The notes below the pieces were generated by a model. It ran no database searches. It saw only the letters and a list, made by a program, of their open reading frames with translations, and was not told where the DNA came from. DNA of 64,000 nucleotides, taken from Rostratula benghalensis. Its lineage: Eukaryota; Chordata; Aves; Charadriiformes; Rostratulidae. Location of the stretch: assembly GCA_013399305.1 (NCBI GenBank), contig VXAI01000161.1, positions 730,075-794,074 of the forward strand, given 5' to 3'. The position numbers were made by a program, and so were the translations under genes. Below, one piece after another: positions 26,801 to 37,611 of the stretch; the first letter of the stretch is position 1; each line of letters begins with the position of its first letter.

Positions 26801-27604
26801 ATCAAAAGAATAAACTGTATTTGTGTGTATTGCATAGTGAACCATATTAAGTACACAAAATTAGTATAATTAGAGAAAAGGTACACACATTTGTTCCTGC
26901 TTTTACAGTCTAATTTAATTTATCTCATCCAAATACTTTCCTTTTATTTCAATTTCATTGCATGTATTCAAAAGCACTGCATTTTATATTGAATTTGATT
27001 TCTTATATTATTAATTCCCTTATTAAAAGGAAAATTCAATCTCTTCAAAAATCTTGATATAGTCAGTTTAATTTCCATAACTATAAATCTTTTATAACAA
27101 ATGAGTTTTAATTAGTTGCTGTCCTTGGCCATGTACAAGAGGAAGGAATCATCTTTCAATTCATCTATTGTTAGGTTATACTGAATTAAAAAGTCCCATA
27201 TGTTTAAGATGTTCAGACTACTATCCTTCCATCTTAATAGACATTGACTCATATATTTCTAAGTACTTTTTAAGTATTTCTCTTTGTTTCTGTTTTAGAA
27301 GAGAGCCCATTTTATTTACTTGATGGGCTAAAACAAAAACATTAGAAAACAATACCAAAAAAGTCCAAAGATTTATACAGCTATAAAACTGAATCAAAAT
27401 CTCCAAATAAACATCTTCAAACTTAGACTACTTGAAACTTTTCTCTTTTGCAACCTAGTTTCATTTGGAATATAAAAACAATGGGTACTGGCTTGATATA
27501 TTGGTCCAGCTGAATTCAGGAGTCAAGGAACAAACTCAATTAATCCCCATCTTGAATTCATTTTATATTTTACCATTTTCAGGTTTTTTGTAGTCTCACA
27601 GGAT
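23864..27604. other. Unique AT-rich non-coding DNA
   Basis: No gene and no further interspersed repeat recognised. It contains several AATAGGA-like words at 23985-24020 and a broken T-run at 26521-26549. Open frames are short and accidental. Confidence 0.5.
26521..26549. repeat. Poly(T) tract
   Basis: Two T runs separated by one C. I see no LINE or SINE body next to it, so it need not be the tail of a minus-strand retrotransposon. Confidence 0.8.
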
Positions 27605-27790
27605 AATGCAGATCGGAAGATCATTCAGTCAAGTCTTAGGCTCTAAAGAAGGTCACAGCAATTTATTTGGGTCTTTGTGCAGTCACTCCTGAAAACCTTC
27701 AAGGATGGAGACTGCATAACTTCTCTGGGCAGCCTGTTCCAAGAAGAAGAATTTCCACCACTGTCACCAATGTTTGTCTGAGATTTTATG
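27605..27790 (-). mobile_element. Decayed CR1 LINE 3' end
   Basis: On the minus strand this is a CR1 3' region. Visible blocks are TCATTCAGTCAAGTC (equivalent to 'tcatctagtccaa'), ACCTTCAAGGATGGAGACTG, and TTCTCTGGGCAGCCTGTTCC. The terminal TCATAGAATC repeats are lost. It is short and strongly diverged. Confidence 0.75.
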
Positions 27791-28699
27791 TTTGGTTTTG
27801 TTGACACAACCAAGTAGAAGAGGGACAGTAAGGACACTAGATGTAATTTGTTTATATGAAATTGAACACTAAAAAAAATTAAAAAAACAGGGGTTTTTAT
27901 GGTGAAATTTCAAGAAAGAGGTTTTTCCAAGTGACCTGGGAAAAAAAAAAGGATTAATTATTGACCAAATTTCTGTTCATCTAAATCCTCCTTCTGTACT
28001 AAGGTTCATTATTTAATTGGAGAAACCAGACTATGCTTGCTTTCTAATATAGTTGTGTTGTCCTAATCGAGCAATGACACACCAGGGATTAAAATATTTG
28101 GGTTGGTGGTTGTTGGGCTTTTGTCTTCATGGGACTTCCAGCAAGTTATTTCGATTCCATAAGCCATCTGTGAGCTAGAAAATGTAACTTTATGTAGTAC
28201 AACTACAACTTTTGTCAAGGTGACACCTGAGAGATGGCATCATTAGGAATGCAACCCAATTGTTCACTCTTACTTTCAAACAAAAGGCAAATAACCTTTG
28301 TCTATGTGGTGCCAAAGACGACAATGTTACAGGATTTCTTCATATTAGATTGAGAAAGAATTAGTTATGTAACACCCATTAATAATTACTCAGAAGCTGA
28401 GACTGACTTACTGTAGATTAAAGTCTCTCCAGTATTCATCTTACCTTCCCCTGCCATGATCCCGCCACACATTCAGTGACAAGAAACCTTTTAGGGCTAT
28501 GGATACTTAAAGATCCCTCACTGTCCAAAGTACCCCTCTTCTACTTGGCCAGTGTAAGCCACTTAAGAAACCAAGGCTCTCACCTCTTCCCAGTTAGTAT
28601 TGGAATGTAGTGCTTGCTTTCGAGAGGTTTCAATGGTACAATCTTCGAGTCACCCACAAGTGCAACCTCATGGCAATGGAAACTGACCCCAGATGGGGC
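27791..28699. other. Unique AT-rich non-coding DNA
   Basis: No gene or clear repeat. The last 80 bases may already belong to the CR1 that follows, since its 5' boundary is unclear. Confidence 0.45.
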
Positions 28700-29138
28700 T
28701 CAATTAGCAAAAGTATACCCAGCCCATCCAGTGAAGTGGTCATTCCTCTCTATTCTGCTGCTTGGAAGGCCACACCTGGAGCATGGCGTTTGTTTTTCAG
28801 CTCTATATTGAATAAATAAAGATTTTGACATCCTGGAGTGAGTTCTTTAGAAGGTCAACATGAGTTCTTCAGGAGGTCAACAAGGTGGTAAAAGAAACTG
28901 GACTACAGAAAGGGTAAGAATATGCTAGGGGAGCTGGGTTAAGGGAAAAAAGCTAAGAGGGGATTCTCTTTGGCTACCTAGTAGGAGATTACAAAGAAAA
29001 CAGTCAGCTCTTGCTCAGAAATGCACAGAAAAAGGATATAGGACTATAGACAACAGTCGCAGCAAATGAAATTCTGATTAAATATTTGTGGGGAAGTCAC
29101 AATAAAGGTGATAAAACATTGAACCAGTCTGCCTAAGA
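28700..29138 (+). mobile_element. CR1 LINE, left part of an interrupted copy
   Basis: Contains GAAGTGGTCATTCCTCTCTA, AAGGCCACACCTGGAGCATG, GGAGCTGGGTTAAGGGAAAA and GAACCAGTCTGCC. These are in the order found in the last part of ORF2 and the 3' region of avian CR1. It stops where a reverse-oriented CR1 begins, and its remainder resumes at 29281. The copy is strongly decayed. Confidence 0.8.
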
Positions 29139-29280
29139 TCACTGAATCACAGAATCTCAGGGATTGGAAGGGACCTTGAAAGGTCATCTAGTCCAATCCC
29201 CCTGCCGGAGCAGGAACACCTAAATCAGGTCACACAGGAACGCATCCAGGCAGGTTTTAAATATATCCAGAGAAGGAGGA
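29139..29280 (-). mobile_element. CR1 LINE 3' end nested in another CR1
   Basis: A well-preserved minus-strand CR1 tail: ATCACAGAATC, GGGATTGGAAGGGACCTTGA, CATCTAGTCCAATCCCCCTG, then TCCAGGCAGGTTTTAAATAT. It breaks off inside the AGAGAAGGAGG block, so it is a very short 5'-truncated insertion of about 140 bases. It sits inside the plus-strand CR1 at 28700-29413 and is therefore younger than it. Confidence 0.9.
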
Positions 29281-29413
29281 GAGATGTTAAATAATATCCA
29301 TCCTTGAGGATGTTCAGAACTCATCTGGCCAAGGCCCTGAAAAACCTGCTCAGAGTTAGCAGTTTAGCTCTGCTTTGAGGCCAGATTACTCCCCAGGGTT
29401 CCCCTCCAACCTT
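29281..29413 (+). mobile_element. CR1 LINE, right part of the interrupted copy
   Basis: Resumes the host element: AATATCCATCCTTGAGGATG, AACTCATCTGGCCAAGGCCC, CCTGCTCAGAGTTAGC, CTGCTTTGAGG and CCCCTCCAACCT. These correspond to the standard tail wording 'ctccatccttggagatattc ... aaggtcctgagcaacctgctc ... cccttccaacct'. It ends before a poly(T) run at about 29415. Confidence 0.8.
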
Positions 29414-30415
29414 TTATTTTTTTTTTCTTTTCCTGTGATTATTGTATGGTTATTCTAACTCCATTGTATTTTTAGGTGTGTTTTTAGCTGTGTTTTCAGC
29501 CATGACTGACCCTTACTGTTCCAGCCTAATAGGTTAGCACTGAGACTGCTGCAAGATCTAAGTGGTTCACACAAGATTTCTAAAGGTGTTGGTCTCACGC
29601 AAGCTCATCTGATCCATTGAGTTAGCAGGCAGTTAGCAAAAGCCCTTGGAGGATGCAAAAGGCTTTTTCCATGGGAGCTCCAGATCAAATAGGCATGGAC
29701 CAGCAGCTAGAAAATAACAGAGCAAGGAGGGGAAGCTAGTACTAAGGTAGGAATAAAGCTAGGAATGGCTTGAATAGCTCTGTCGGAAACAGGAGAGAAG
29801 CTGAGCTTGTATAATAAGGGATGGAGTAGAAAGTGCAGAGACAGCACTGAGCAGCCATTCCAGCAGCACTGTGCCAAAAGCGCCTGCTGATGGGCTGACA
29901 GAGCTGAAGGAAGCCACAGACAGAACTTGGGGAAAGTCTCATAAAACAGCAGCAGCAACAAACCAGCTTGTGTACTGAGTGACATTGAACTGTGAATAAA
30001 AAGATCAAGACACCATACCCTTTGCCACCCTGCCACAGGCACTATTAGCTACAAGGGTACTCCAAAAGTGGCATCAATGTGTACCAAGAACTGTGCTAAC
30101 AAGAACAAATAGCAACTACATGGAGATATTCTGGGTTAAATCATCTAAGCAGTTATATCTAAGGCTAAAAAAAATTGTTCAAGTCACACGGTAATACAGC
30201 CTAGAGAGATAATAACACAGAGTAAATCAATCAAAAGGTCATTTATACAGAATTTCATTCATGCAGCAGCTTCTTTTGGTTAGTTAAATGATGTGCAAAT
30301 GTAAAAGCAACACAGAAGGATCTTATAAAACAGCTTAGAAAGGTGGCAGATGAGTTTAAAGGTAGATAAAGTAATAGTAAAAAATAAAGTATAAAATAAT
30401 GCACTGAATTAAGAA
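29414..30415. other. Unique non-coding DNA
   Basis: A little richer in GC than its surroundings between 29600 and 30050, where overlapping minus-strand frames of 111 and 88 codons appear. Neither has a recognisable domain, and they compete in different frames over the same bases, so I treat both as chance. Confidence 0.45.
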
Positions 30416-31164
30416 TAGAATCATGGAATCATAGAATGGTTTGGGCTTGAAGAGACCTTTAATCATCTAGTCCAACCCCTCCAATGTGAGTAAGCACACC
30501 TACTAGATTAGGCCTATCCAACCTGATCTTGAACTCCTCCAGAGATGGAGCATCCACTATTTCTCTGAGCAACCTGGGTCAGCATTTCACCATCTTAATT
30601 TCAAAAAAATTATTCTCTAAGTCAAATTTAAATTTATTCTCATTCAGTTTAAAACCATTGTCCTTTATCCTGTTACTATAGGTTCTGGTAAAAAGCCTCT
30701 CTGCATTTTTCTTATAAGCCCCCTTTAAGTACTGAAAGGCCCCAGTAAGATCTCCTGAGAGACTTCTCTTCTTGAGATTGAATAACTCCAATTTTCTCAG
30801 TCTGTCTTCACATAAGATCTGTTCCAGATCTCTAGTAGTTTTCATGGCCTTTCTCTGGACCTATTACAACAGGTTCATATCTTTCTTGTGCTGGGGTTCC
30901 CAGAGCTGGATGCAGTACTCCAGGTGGGGTCTCACAAGAGAATCTGCATAGGGGCAGAATCACTTCCCTCAGCTTGCCGGCCACACTTCTTTTGATGCAG
31001 CCCAGGATGTGGCTGGCTTTCTGGGCTGCAAGTGCACATTGCTGACTCATATTTAATTTTTTATTTACCAGTTCCCCCAAGTCCTTCTCAACAGGGCTAC
31101 TCTCAATCCATACATTCTGAGCCTGCATTGATACTGCAGATGTCTTGTCTCTTGTCCTAAGGAA
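30416..31164 (-). mobile_element. CR1 LINE, 3' part of an interrupted copy
   Basis: The left end is AATCATAGAATGGTTTGGGC, the 3' terminus in reverse. The segment continues through the untranslated tail into the ORF2 C-terminus. A minus-strand open frame at 30832-31179 keeps a readable ORF2 stretch (IESSPVEKDLGELVNKKLNM, then QQCALAAQKASHILGCIKRS). Premature stops separate it from the rest. The element is interrupted at about 31150-31391 by a plus-strand CR1 and resumes at 31392. Confidence 0.93.
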
Positions 31165-31391
31165 CCAGTGATAAGACAAGAGGAAATGGCCTCAGGTTGC
31201 ATTTGGGGAAGTTTTGCTTGTATATTAGGAAAAAAATTCTTCACTGAAAGGGTTATTTTGCACTGAAACGGAATGTAAGTGGCTGAGTCACCACCCCTGC
31301 CAGTATTTAAAAGATGTGTAAATATAGTGCTTGATTAACAGTTGGACTTGATGATCTTAAAGGTCTTTCCCAACCTAAATGATTCTATGAT
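31165..31391 (+). mobile_element. CR1 LINE 3' end nested in another CR1
   Basis: Starts near AGTGATAAGACAAGAGGAAA, continues with TGGCCTCAGGTTGCATTTGG, GAAAGGGTTATTTTGCACTG and CCAGTATTTAAAAGATGTGT, and ends with CCCAACCTAAATGATTCTAT. It is about 230 bases long and opposite in orientation to its host, which it splits. The bases at about 31135-31164 fit neither element clearly and may be its 5' portion. Confidence 0.9.
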
Positions 31392-32061
31392 ATTGGGAAT
31401 TGCTTCAAACCATGTTCAGGACCTTGCTCTTGGTCTTGAATTTCATAAGGTTCACATGAGCTCAAGCCTGTTGAGGTACTTCTAGATGGCATCCCTTCCC
31501 TCTAGAGTATCAACTGCACCACTCAGCTTGATGTCATCCTCAACCTTGCTGAAACTGCACTCAAACACACTGTCTATGTCGTTGATGTAGATATTAAATA
31601 GTATTGACTATATATAGTATAGACACATACCAGTTGTTAGTGGTTTCCACTTGGACATCGAGCCATTAACTATGTCTCTTTGGAGGCAGGTATCCACCCA
31701 ACTCCTTATCCATCCTAATGGATTTCCCTGCATCAAACCCTTATCTTTCCACTTCAGCAGCAAGAATGTTGTGTGGGACTGTATCAAAAGCCTTACAGAA
31801 GTCTAGGTAGGTGACACCAGAGGCTCTTCCCTTGTTCACTGATCATAGTCACCCCATCATAGAAGGCTGCTAGGTTAGCATGATTTATCCTTGGTGAAGT
31901 CTTGCTGGTTGTCTCTAACCAACTGTCTTCCATATATTTTGATCCAACTTCCAGGAGGATCTGTTCCTTGATCTTCCCAGGCACTAAGGTAAAGCTGACT
32001 GGTTGTTGTTGTTGTTGATGTTGTTGTTGTTATTATTATTATTATTATTATCTACAGTTCC
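31392..32061 (-). mobile_element. CR1 LINE, 5'-side part of the interrupted copy
   Basis: Continues the host CR1 into the reverse-transcriptase region. In reverse it shows CAGGACCTTGCTCTTGGTC, CAAGCCTGTTGAGGTACTTC, GTCAACTGCACCACT-like wording near 31510, TGATGTCATCCTCAACCTTG, GCCATTAACTATGTCTCTTT, GGACTGTATCAAAAGCCTTA and TCTTGATCTTCCCAGGCAC-like wording. With the 30416-31164 part, the copy covers about 1.4 kb of CR1. It ends in a GTT/ATT microsatellite followed by the residual word TCTACAGTTCC (32051-32061). Confidence 0.92.
32002..32050. repeat. (GTT)n(ATT)n microsatellite inside CR1
   Basis: About ten GTT units, one of them changed to GAT, followed by about seven ATT units. It falls between CTGACTGG and TCTACAGTTCC, which are adjacent in ordinary CR1. 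The array therefore grew inside the retrotransposon sequence. Confidence 0.9.
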
Positions 32062-35000
32062 AATCTTCACTTCTTGAGAAAGACACCATCAGAGAAGGTA
32101 AAGTGCAAGCAACCACAGTGATGGAGATACAGAACAAGTTTGTGAGAAGCGGCTAATGAGGCTGGAACTCCTCTTTTTAGAAAAAAGGGATGGGGATCTG
32201 ACTAAAGACCATGACAGGGTGAATATAGATTTGCTATTCACAAAGTCCTGCTCTTTTGCAACGAGGGGGCATTTATTGAAACTGCTAAGAGTTTCAGCGA
32301 TCAAGAAGAAAATAAAGGATTTCTGTTTTGGCTTGGTTTAAGCAGTAGATTATACACCTCTAGAATTTGGTGTCATGAGAGCCTTCAGAAGCAGACAAAA
32401 CAAACATGTTCAAATAGAGTTTAAACAAACTCACAGGCAAGAGAACAAAGCAGATACTAAAGCATGTAGGCAAGCTTGTATTTTCCACCACTGCTAACCT
32501 GGTTCTTACTGGAAAAAAAAAAGTAGCTTTTCCTAATTTGGCTGTTAGATGCAGACTACAGCTGTATGGAAGAAGATAATTTCTAAGACATCTGGAAACC
32601 TTACTGTAAACGTGCTCTTAGTCCAAAATATTACAGTGCCAAAAATAGCCATGTCACCCTTCCATCTTCTTTTAGTGGTGTCATTAAAATGTCAGCTCTG
32701 GATTAATGATAAATAGATAGAAGGAAAAAAAAAATAATTATACTGCTCGTGTTATCTCTGGACCACCAAAAGTTTTGATTAGCTGACTGCTCACAATTAA
32801 TGGTTTAGATGCTCGGAGGCATTGCCAATTAAAGATTAGGTCTTTTGCCCCACAATGCCAAGCATAGATATGAAAATAAGGAAAAAAAATCAATTTACTC
32901 AGTTATAATTGACATTGATGCTACTATTAACACAATTTGAAACAGAGCAAGAAAAAGCCGCAACTATGTCTCAGCAGTCTATAAATTCGCATGCAAAATT
33001 TCTTTTATCACTTTTTTCACACCTGTTAGGAAGTGGCAGTTTTCATTACTACTCTGAGAGCAGTTCAGGCATTAAAATATATGAGGTTTGGCAGTGCTGA
33101 TTCATCAAGTAAGAAATCTGTTTCCTGCATTAAAATAGAGACACAGGAACAAAGGATTGCAGTATATGGAGAAAAGTGCAAATGAAAAAATGGAAGAAAA
33201 TTCAATTTCTGCTATTATCTATTGATGGCACTACCTATTATGAGGTGAAAAATCATTGAAGAGATTGACTTAAAATATATATAAACCACATTAAAAAAAA
33301 TAAAACAAAAGGTGAAAGACTGTTTTCTGATTAAACAGGCCTTTTTTAAAAACTAAAATAGTTAGATCATTCTGACTTTAAGCATATGCTTCAGCTGGAA
33401 TCAATAATTATTAATTACATTTGTATTGACAAGAATATGCTAACAATTAAGTTATTATCCCAGTTTCACTGTGTGAAATAAAAGGACAATATCCTTCTTC
33501 ATTTTTCCCATTATAAAAAGTAATTATTCTGTTTTATCAATTTCTCTGCTTAATAGTGCACATATTAGACCAAACCATCAATAATCATCTGCCATATTTT
33601 ATTCATTTCTTCAAAGCAATCTTTTCTTTGTTCTGTAATTAACGATTAATGTACTCGTATAGTTAGTAGTGGAATTTGTAATGGCAGTATTTTATTTTTG
33701 GAATATGTTATTTGTCTTTGGAGGAAAATTTCCAGACAAATATTTGTATAGCTGAAAACATTACTCTGAATTTTGAGACATTTCAGGAAAATTCATCAGC
33801 AGATTTTTAGTTAACATTTCAACAATATTCATCCTGATCTAATTGTGAGGCATACCTCTGCATTTTACTATTAGTAATAAGAGCTACATTGGTTTTATTT
33901 CTACTAGAACCATAGAAGTAATGAAGCTGTAAGAAAACGAAAATAGATTCCCTTCTCTGTCTCACTGAGTCAATGAAGAGATTTAACTGAAATGTCTTGA
34001 GTCACAATCCTCTTCTCAGCTTCACACCTGTTACCCACAGGTCCGTTATATTGCTGAGGATAATTCAGCTGGTTACAATGGAAGTTGTTTCTCCGATTCA
34101 AAGCGACAAGAAATATTTTGACTTATGAGAAACATTAACTTAGATCGCAAGTTAATCATGTTTGTTCGCTTTTGTTAATGCCTGAAGCCCATAAAATTTG
34201 GATTGAGACCAAGGTTTTAAATGTGAGAACTGAATTGTGGAATAATGGCCTTATTCCAAAAAATATTAACCTGTTTTTTTAAAGTATATATATATAATNA
34301 TATATATTTTAAAATGGAAGTAAAACACCTTCTAGGAATTCAAACCCCTGGTTTGAAATAGAGGGTTCCCACATTCCTACTGTCCTAGTAGTAATTTACC
34401 AATCCAAAGATCTCAGATCTCTGATCCACTCTGAGCCATTAGCATAAAGATATCAGTTTCATTTTACTTTTTTTCAGGAGGATTATTCAGTGGGAAATGA
34501 CATTTCTGTAGCTACTCCATATCTTCTCTACACTTGACAGCCTTTCTTCAGATTATACCATTAATCATACCCATAAAATCACAATGGCTATTATCAGCTA
34601 AGTTATCTGAATAACTAAAGAAAAGCAGACTGCTCTTAATATGTGTTCTTAAAGAAAGGAAAAAGCTACTATTTCTGGAACAAAGTTTATAGTGTCTATA
34701 CATATGTGTGCACTGTGAAGAAATATATTTAAATTGTTTCTATTTTTACAAGCAGTACTGGAAAGAGGAGGCTTTTTTCTTATTCTTTATTTATTTTTTT
34801 TTGTATGAAATGTAATTTACATGTCTTTTCTGCACTTCCTATTGCATGGCTGTTAGTATTTTAATATTTGATTTATTTTTTTTCTCTAATTCAGCCATAA
34901 AACCTGTGTATTTGTTAATGAAACTACTTGGAATTCATTTGGAATTTGTCAACTGACATACTTAGTAATACGTTGGTTGGCACAGATCAGGTGAATGCTG

Positions 35001-35377
35001 CCCTAAGTCTTGCTCCATCTGATAAAGTACCACCTGGAAACAGAGGTAGCTAAGCAGAATATATATTCACATTTGGGCCATCTCAGTTTGCAGACTGAAT
35101 ATTAAAATAGAAGTGGTCCTCCTTAGTCCACCAGCAGATTTGTGTCAGCTTCCTAAATTTCTTTAAGCAGATTATATTAATACGCTAGGCTGTAAACACG
35201 TTAGGAGCGAACAAGCATCTCATTCAGGATATAAATATCCCTTTTAGGATAGATTCAGGATACACAGAAGCATGGAAAAAAATAAATTTTGTCAGATGTT
35301 CAAGATAAAGGGCTAAGATTGCTCACCAATTCAGCCATCCCAGGTACATCTGACTGAGAATTAGCACCTCTGTAATT
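32062..35377. other. Unique AT-rich DNA, possible conserved non-coding cluster
   Basis: More than 3 kb without a recognised interspersed repeat. The segments 32640-33110 and 33400-33700 are rich in TTAATT/TAATGA-type words and free of low-complexity runs apart from short A-tracts. That composition is seen in vertebrate conserved non-coding elements, but it is also common by chance in AT-rich DNA. An alternating TA tract with one undetermined base (34299) lies at 34285-34310. Confidence 0.4.
34285..34310. repeat. (TA)n tract with an undetermined base
   Basis: A short AT/TA dinucleotide stretch containing the single N of this region at 34299. The ambiguity probably reflects length variation or sequencing slippage. 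Confidence 0.85.
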
Positions 35378-35522
35378 CCCAGAATCCCAGAATGGTTCAG
35401 GTTGGAAGGGATATTAAAGATCATCGAGTTCCAACCCCCATGCCATGGACAGGGACACCTCCCACCAGACCAGGTTGCTCAAAACCCCATCCAGCCTGGC
35501 CTTGAACCCCTCCAGTGATGGG
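35378..35522 (-). mobile_element. CR1 LINE 3' end, about 145 bases
   Basis: Well-preserved tail in reverse: CCCAGAATGGTTCAGGTTGG, AAGGGATATTAAAGATCATC, CCATGGACAGGGACACCTCC, ACCAGGTTGCTCAAAACCCC and CCTTGAACCCCTCCAGTGAT. It is truncated just after this block. It belongs to the 'catggcaggg' group also seen at 40.6, 44.0, 45.8, 49.7, 55.5 and 61.5 kb. Confidence 0.93.
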
Positions 35523-35543
35523 ATAAGACATGGGATAAGACAC
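35519..35543. repeat. Two-copy tandem TGGGATAAGACA
   Basis: The word GGGATAAGACAT is repeated at the truncation edge of the CR1 piece. It could be slippage or a small duplication made at insertion. Confidence 0.65.
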
Positions 35544-37340
35544 CGTTAAATTTTATATTGCATATTCAGGAGGAGCTCACTAACCAGAACTCTCTTAATC
35601 TCAAAACCACACAAGTTAACCTTTAGGAACCTAATATGCACCTAGACCAAACTGACCAATAAGGCCCAAGGGGGGTGACAGACAAGCAAGTCTTCAAGCA
35701 AACTCAAACCATGGAGCATCAAGGTGTCAGTGAGGAAGACAACACTCACAGAGAGCCATCACACTCTCAAACTTGTCTTTTGTCTCTCTGCTTCAAGATT
35801 GATTACTTGGTTGTGAAACTTCCCGTTTCATTCCTTCATCGTTTCTCTCATCCTTTTCTTTGGAAGTGACACAGTAAGAACTGTTTTTACCTCAAGAAAA
35901 CATTTATTTGCTCCTTTGTGAGGGAGCTGGAGGAGGCTAAGAGGCAGAAAGAAGAGAATCTGATGAGACACAAGTGTCTTCTTATGAGTTGTGTGCACAT
36001 ACAGGAGAGAAACCCACAATATTTTCATTGCTGGGGAAGAGACTCAAAAAAACATCCTAGGAGAAAGGAAAAAACAAGCTAGGTCAATGTTGCTTAGTGA
36101 AGGACTTTACATTCAGAAGTGCTGAACCTTTCTTCTCTTCTGAAGTCAATGGAAGTTGCAGGTGATTCACTTATTGTAAGTGATCCACACGTACTTTGAC
36201 AAGAAAATATTTTTTTTTAGCACATAAAGGCATTGTTTACACCTGAAGTTTCTATTGAAATTATCAAATAGGTCTATTTGGATTTGTGAGCCTACTGCAG
36301 GTAGTCAGATAAGAAACATATGGCTTAAACACTGCTAGCTCCACTCACATCTTTTTAGCAAAGGATTACTATGCTCCTAGTTGAAAAAATATATTAGATT
36401 GTTATCTTAATTTTAGGAATATTTATTTTTGTGGACTTTTACCATGTTCCTGAGAATTTAAATATTCAGTCCTTCTGAACACCATCTGCTTAGACACCTA
36501 AAAATACAGAAGAATTTCACCTTTACCTGCTGCTACTTTATTATCTTTTGCTTGATTTTGTTGGCAGAGATCCTTCTAATATTGTTTATCCCTAGCTTCT
36601 TAGTGACTCCCCTTATGTTTCTAGTCTACCATATTTTAAACAAGTCTCTTGAAAACTTGTATTAATAGGAAAAACGTGTATTTCTACTGGGTTGTTAAAG
36701 AATAAAACCTGAGGTGTGACTAGTTTCTTAACAGGGTGCAAAGTTAGGTACCTAAAAATGGGTATGGCAATAGTCATTAACCCTTTAGGAAGTCATGAAG
36801 GGTAATGTTAATGATATAATTATCTGTTTCCATTTAAATTTTCCCCATAGGTAAGATATAACTGATTTTATAGCAAAAATAGCGCCAGTGGTATGCAAAG
36901 CCATTTTTTTCTGTCCTGTAAGTCAAGGATGTCAAGCAAGTAAGTGGTAGTGGGACACCAGGGGAAGATCCATGACCAAAGGCCTTCTTTTTACTCCTCA
37001 TCTTCAGGTGACATCACAAATCATTGTCACCGTCAGGAGTTTACAGTGAACGGTGGCATTATTTTCACAGCTACTGTAAAAAGCCACCTGGTATTTTGCA
37101 TAAACTACATGGTAAATCATAGTAACACTGCAGTGTTATTTTACAATAACACTGTAAATAACCTGCATCTCAAACATAAATCTGTATTGCCAGCAACAGC
37201 CTTATCAACAACAGCAACTCTGGGACTTAAAAAAAAAAATAATCTTCCTCTTTGCCTGTAAAAAGGTTGGTATTCTGGCTTTGCCTCATGTCTAGTGTCT
37301 ATATCCTCACCTGATCTGTGCAAATGAAGCCTGAATAAGT
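35544..37340. other. Unique AT-rich non-coding DNA with possible ancient repeat relics
   Basis: No gene. Three short blocks resemble an old amniote interspersed repeat: CAGAAGTGCTGAACC with GAAGTCAATGGAAGTTGCAG (36114-36171), TTAGACACCTAAAAATAC (about 36491) and GTTAGGTACCTAAAAATGGG (about 36744). The matches are short and none of the element ends are clear. Confidence 0.35.
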
Positions 37341-37611
37341 CAGCCTCAAATTGCACAAAGGAAGGTTTTGATTGGATATTAGGAAGATTTTTTACACTGG
37401 AGGAGTTATTAAGCATTGGAACAGGCTGCCCAAGGAAGTGCTTGAGACAGCATCCCTGGAGGTATTTAGAAGATGGGTAGACATAGTGCTTAGAGATATG
37501 GTTTAAGTGATGTTTTTTTCAGTGTTGGGATAGTCTGTGATTCTGTGATTCTGTGGATGGTTGATGATCTGAAAGGTCCCTCCCAAACCAGGCAATTTTA
37601 TGATTCCATAG
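37341..37611 (+). mobile_element. CR1 LINE 3' end
   Basis: Begins with CAGCCTCAAATTGCACAAAG, followed by TTTTGATTGGATATTAGGAA, CATTGGAACAGGCTGCCCAA, TTTAGAAGATGGGTAGACAT and a tail ending ATTTTATGATTCCATAG. A small internal expansion, TCTGTGATTCTGTGATTCTG (about 37530), interrupts the tail before its last GATGATCTGAAAGGTCCCTC block. Confidence 0.9.

Noticed and set aside
29707..30042. Minus-strand frames of 111 and 88 codons with Cys- and Leu-rich sequence
   Set aside because: They overlap in different frames with no domain, and poly-Cys/poly-Leu arises from a CAG/CAA-rich stretch.
30832..31179. Minus-strand frame with clear reverse-transcriptase-associated homology, considered as a live ORF
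   Set aside because: It is part of a truncated, interrupted CR1 copy with stops on both sides, so it is reported as a dead element and not as a gene.
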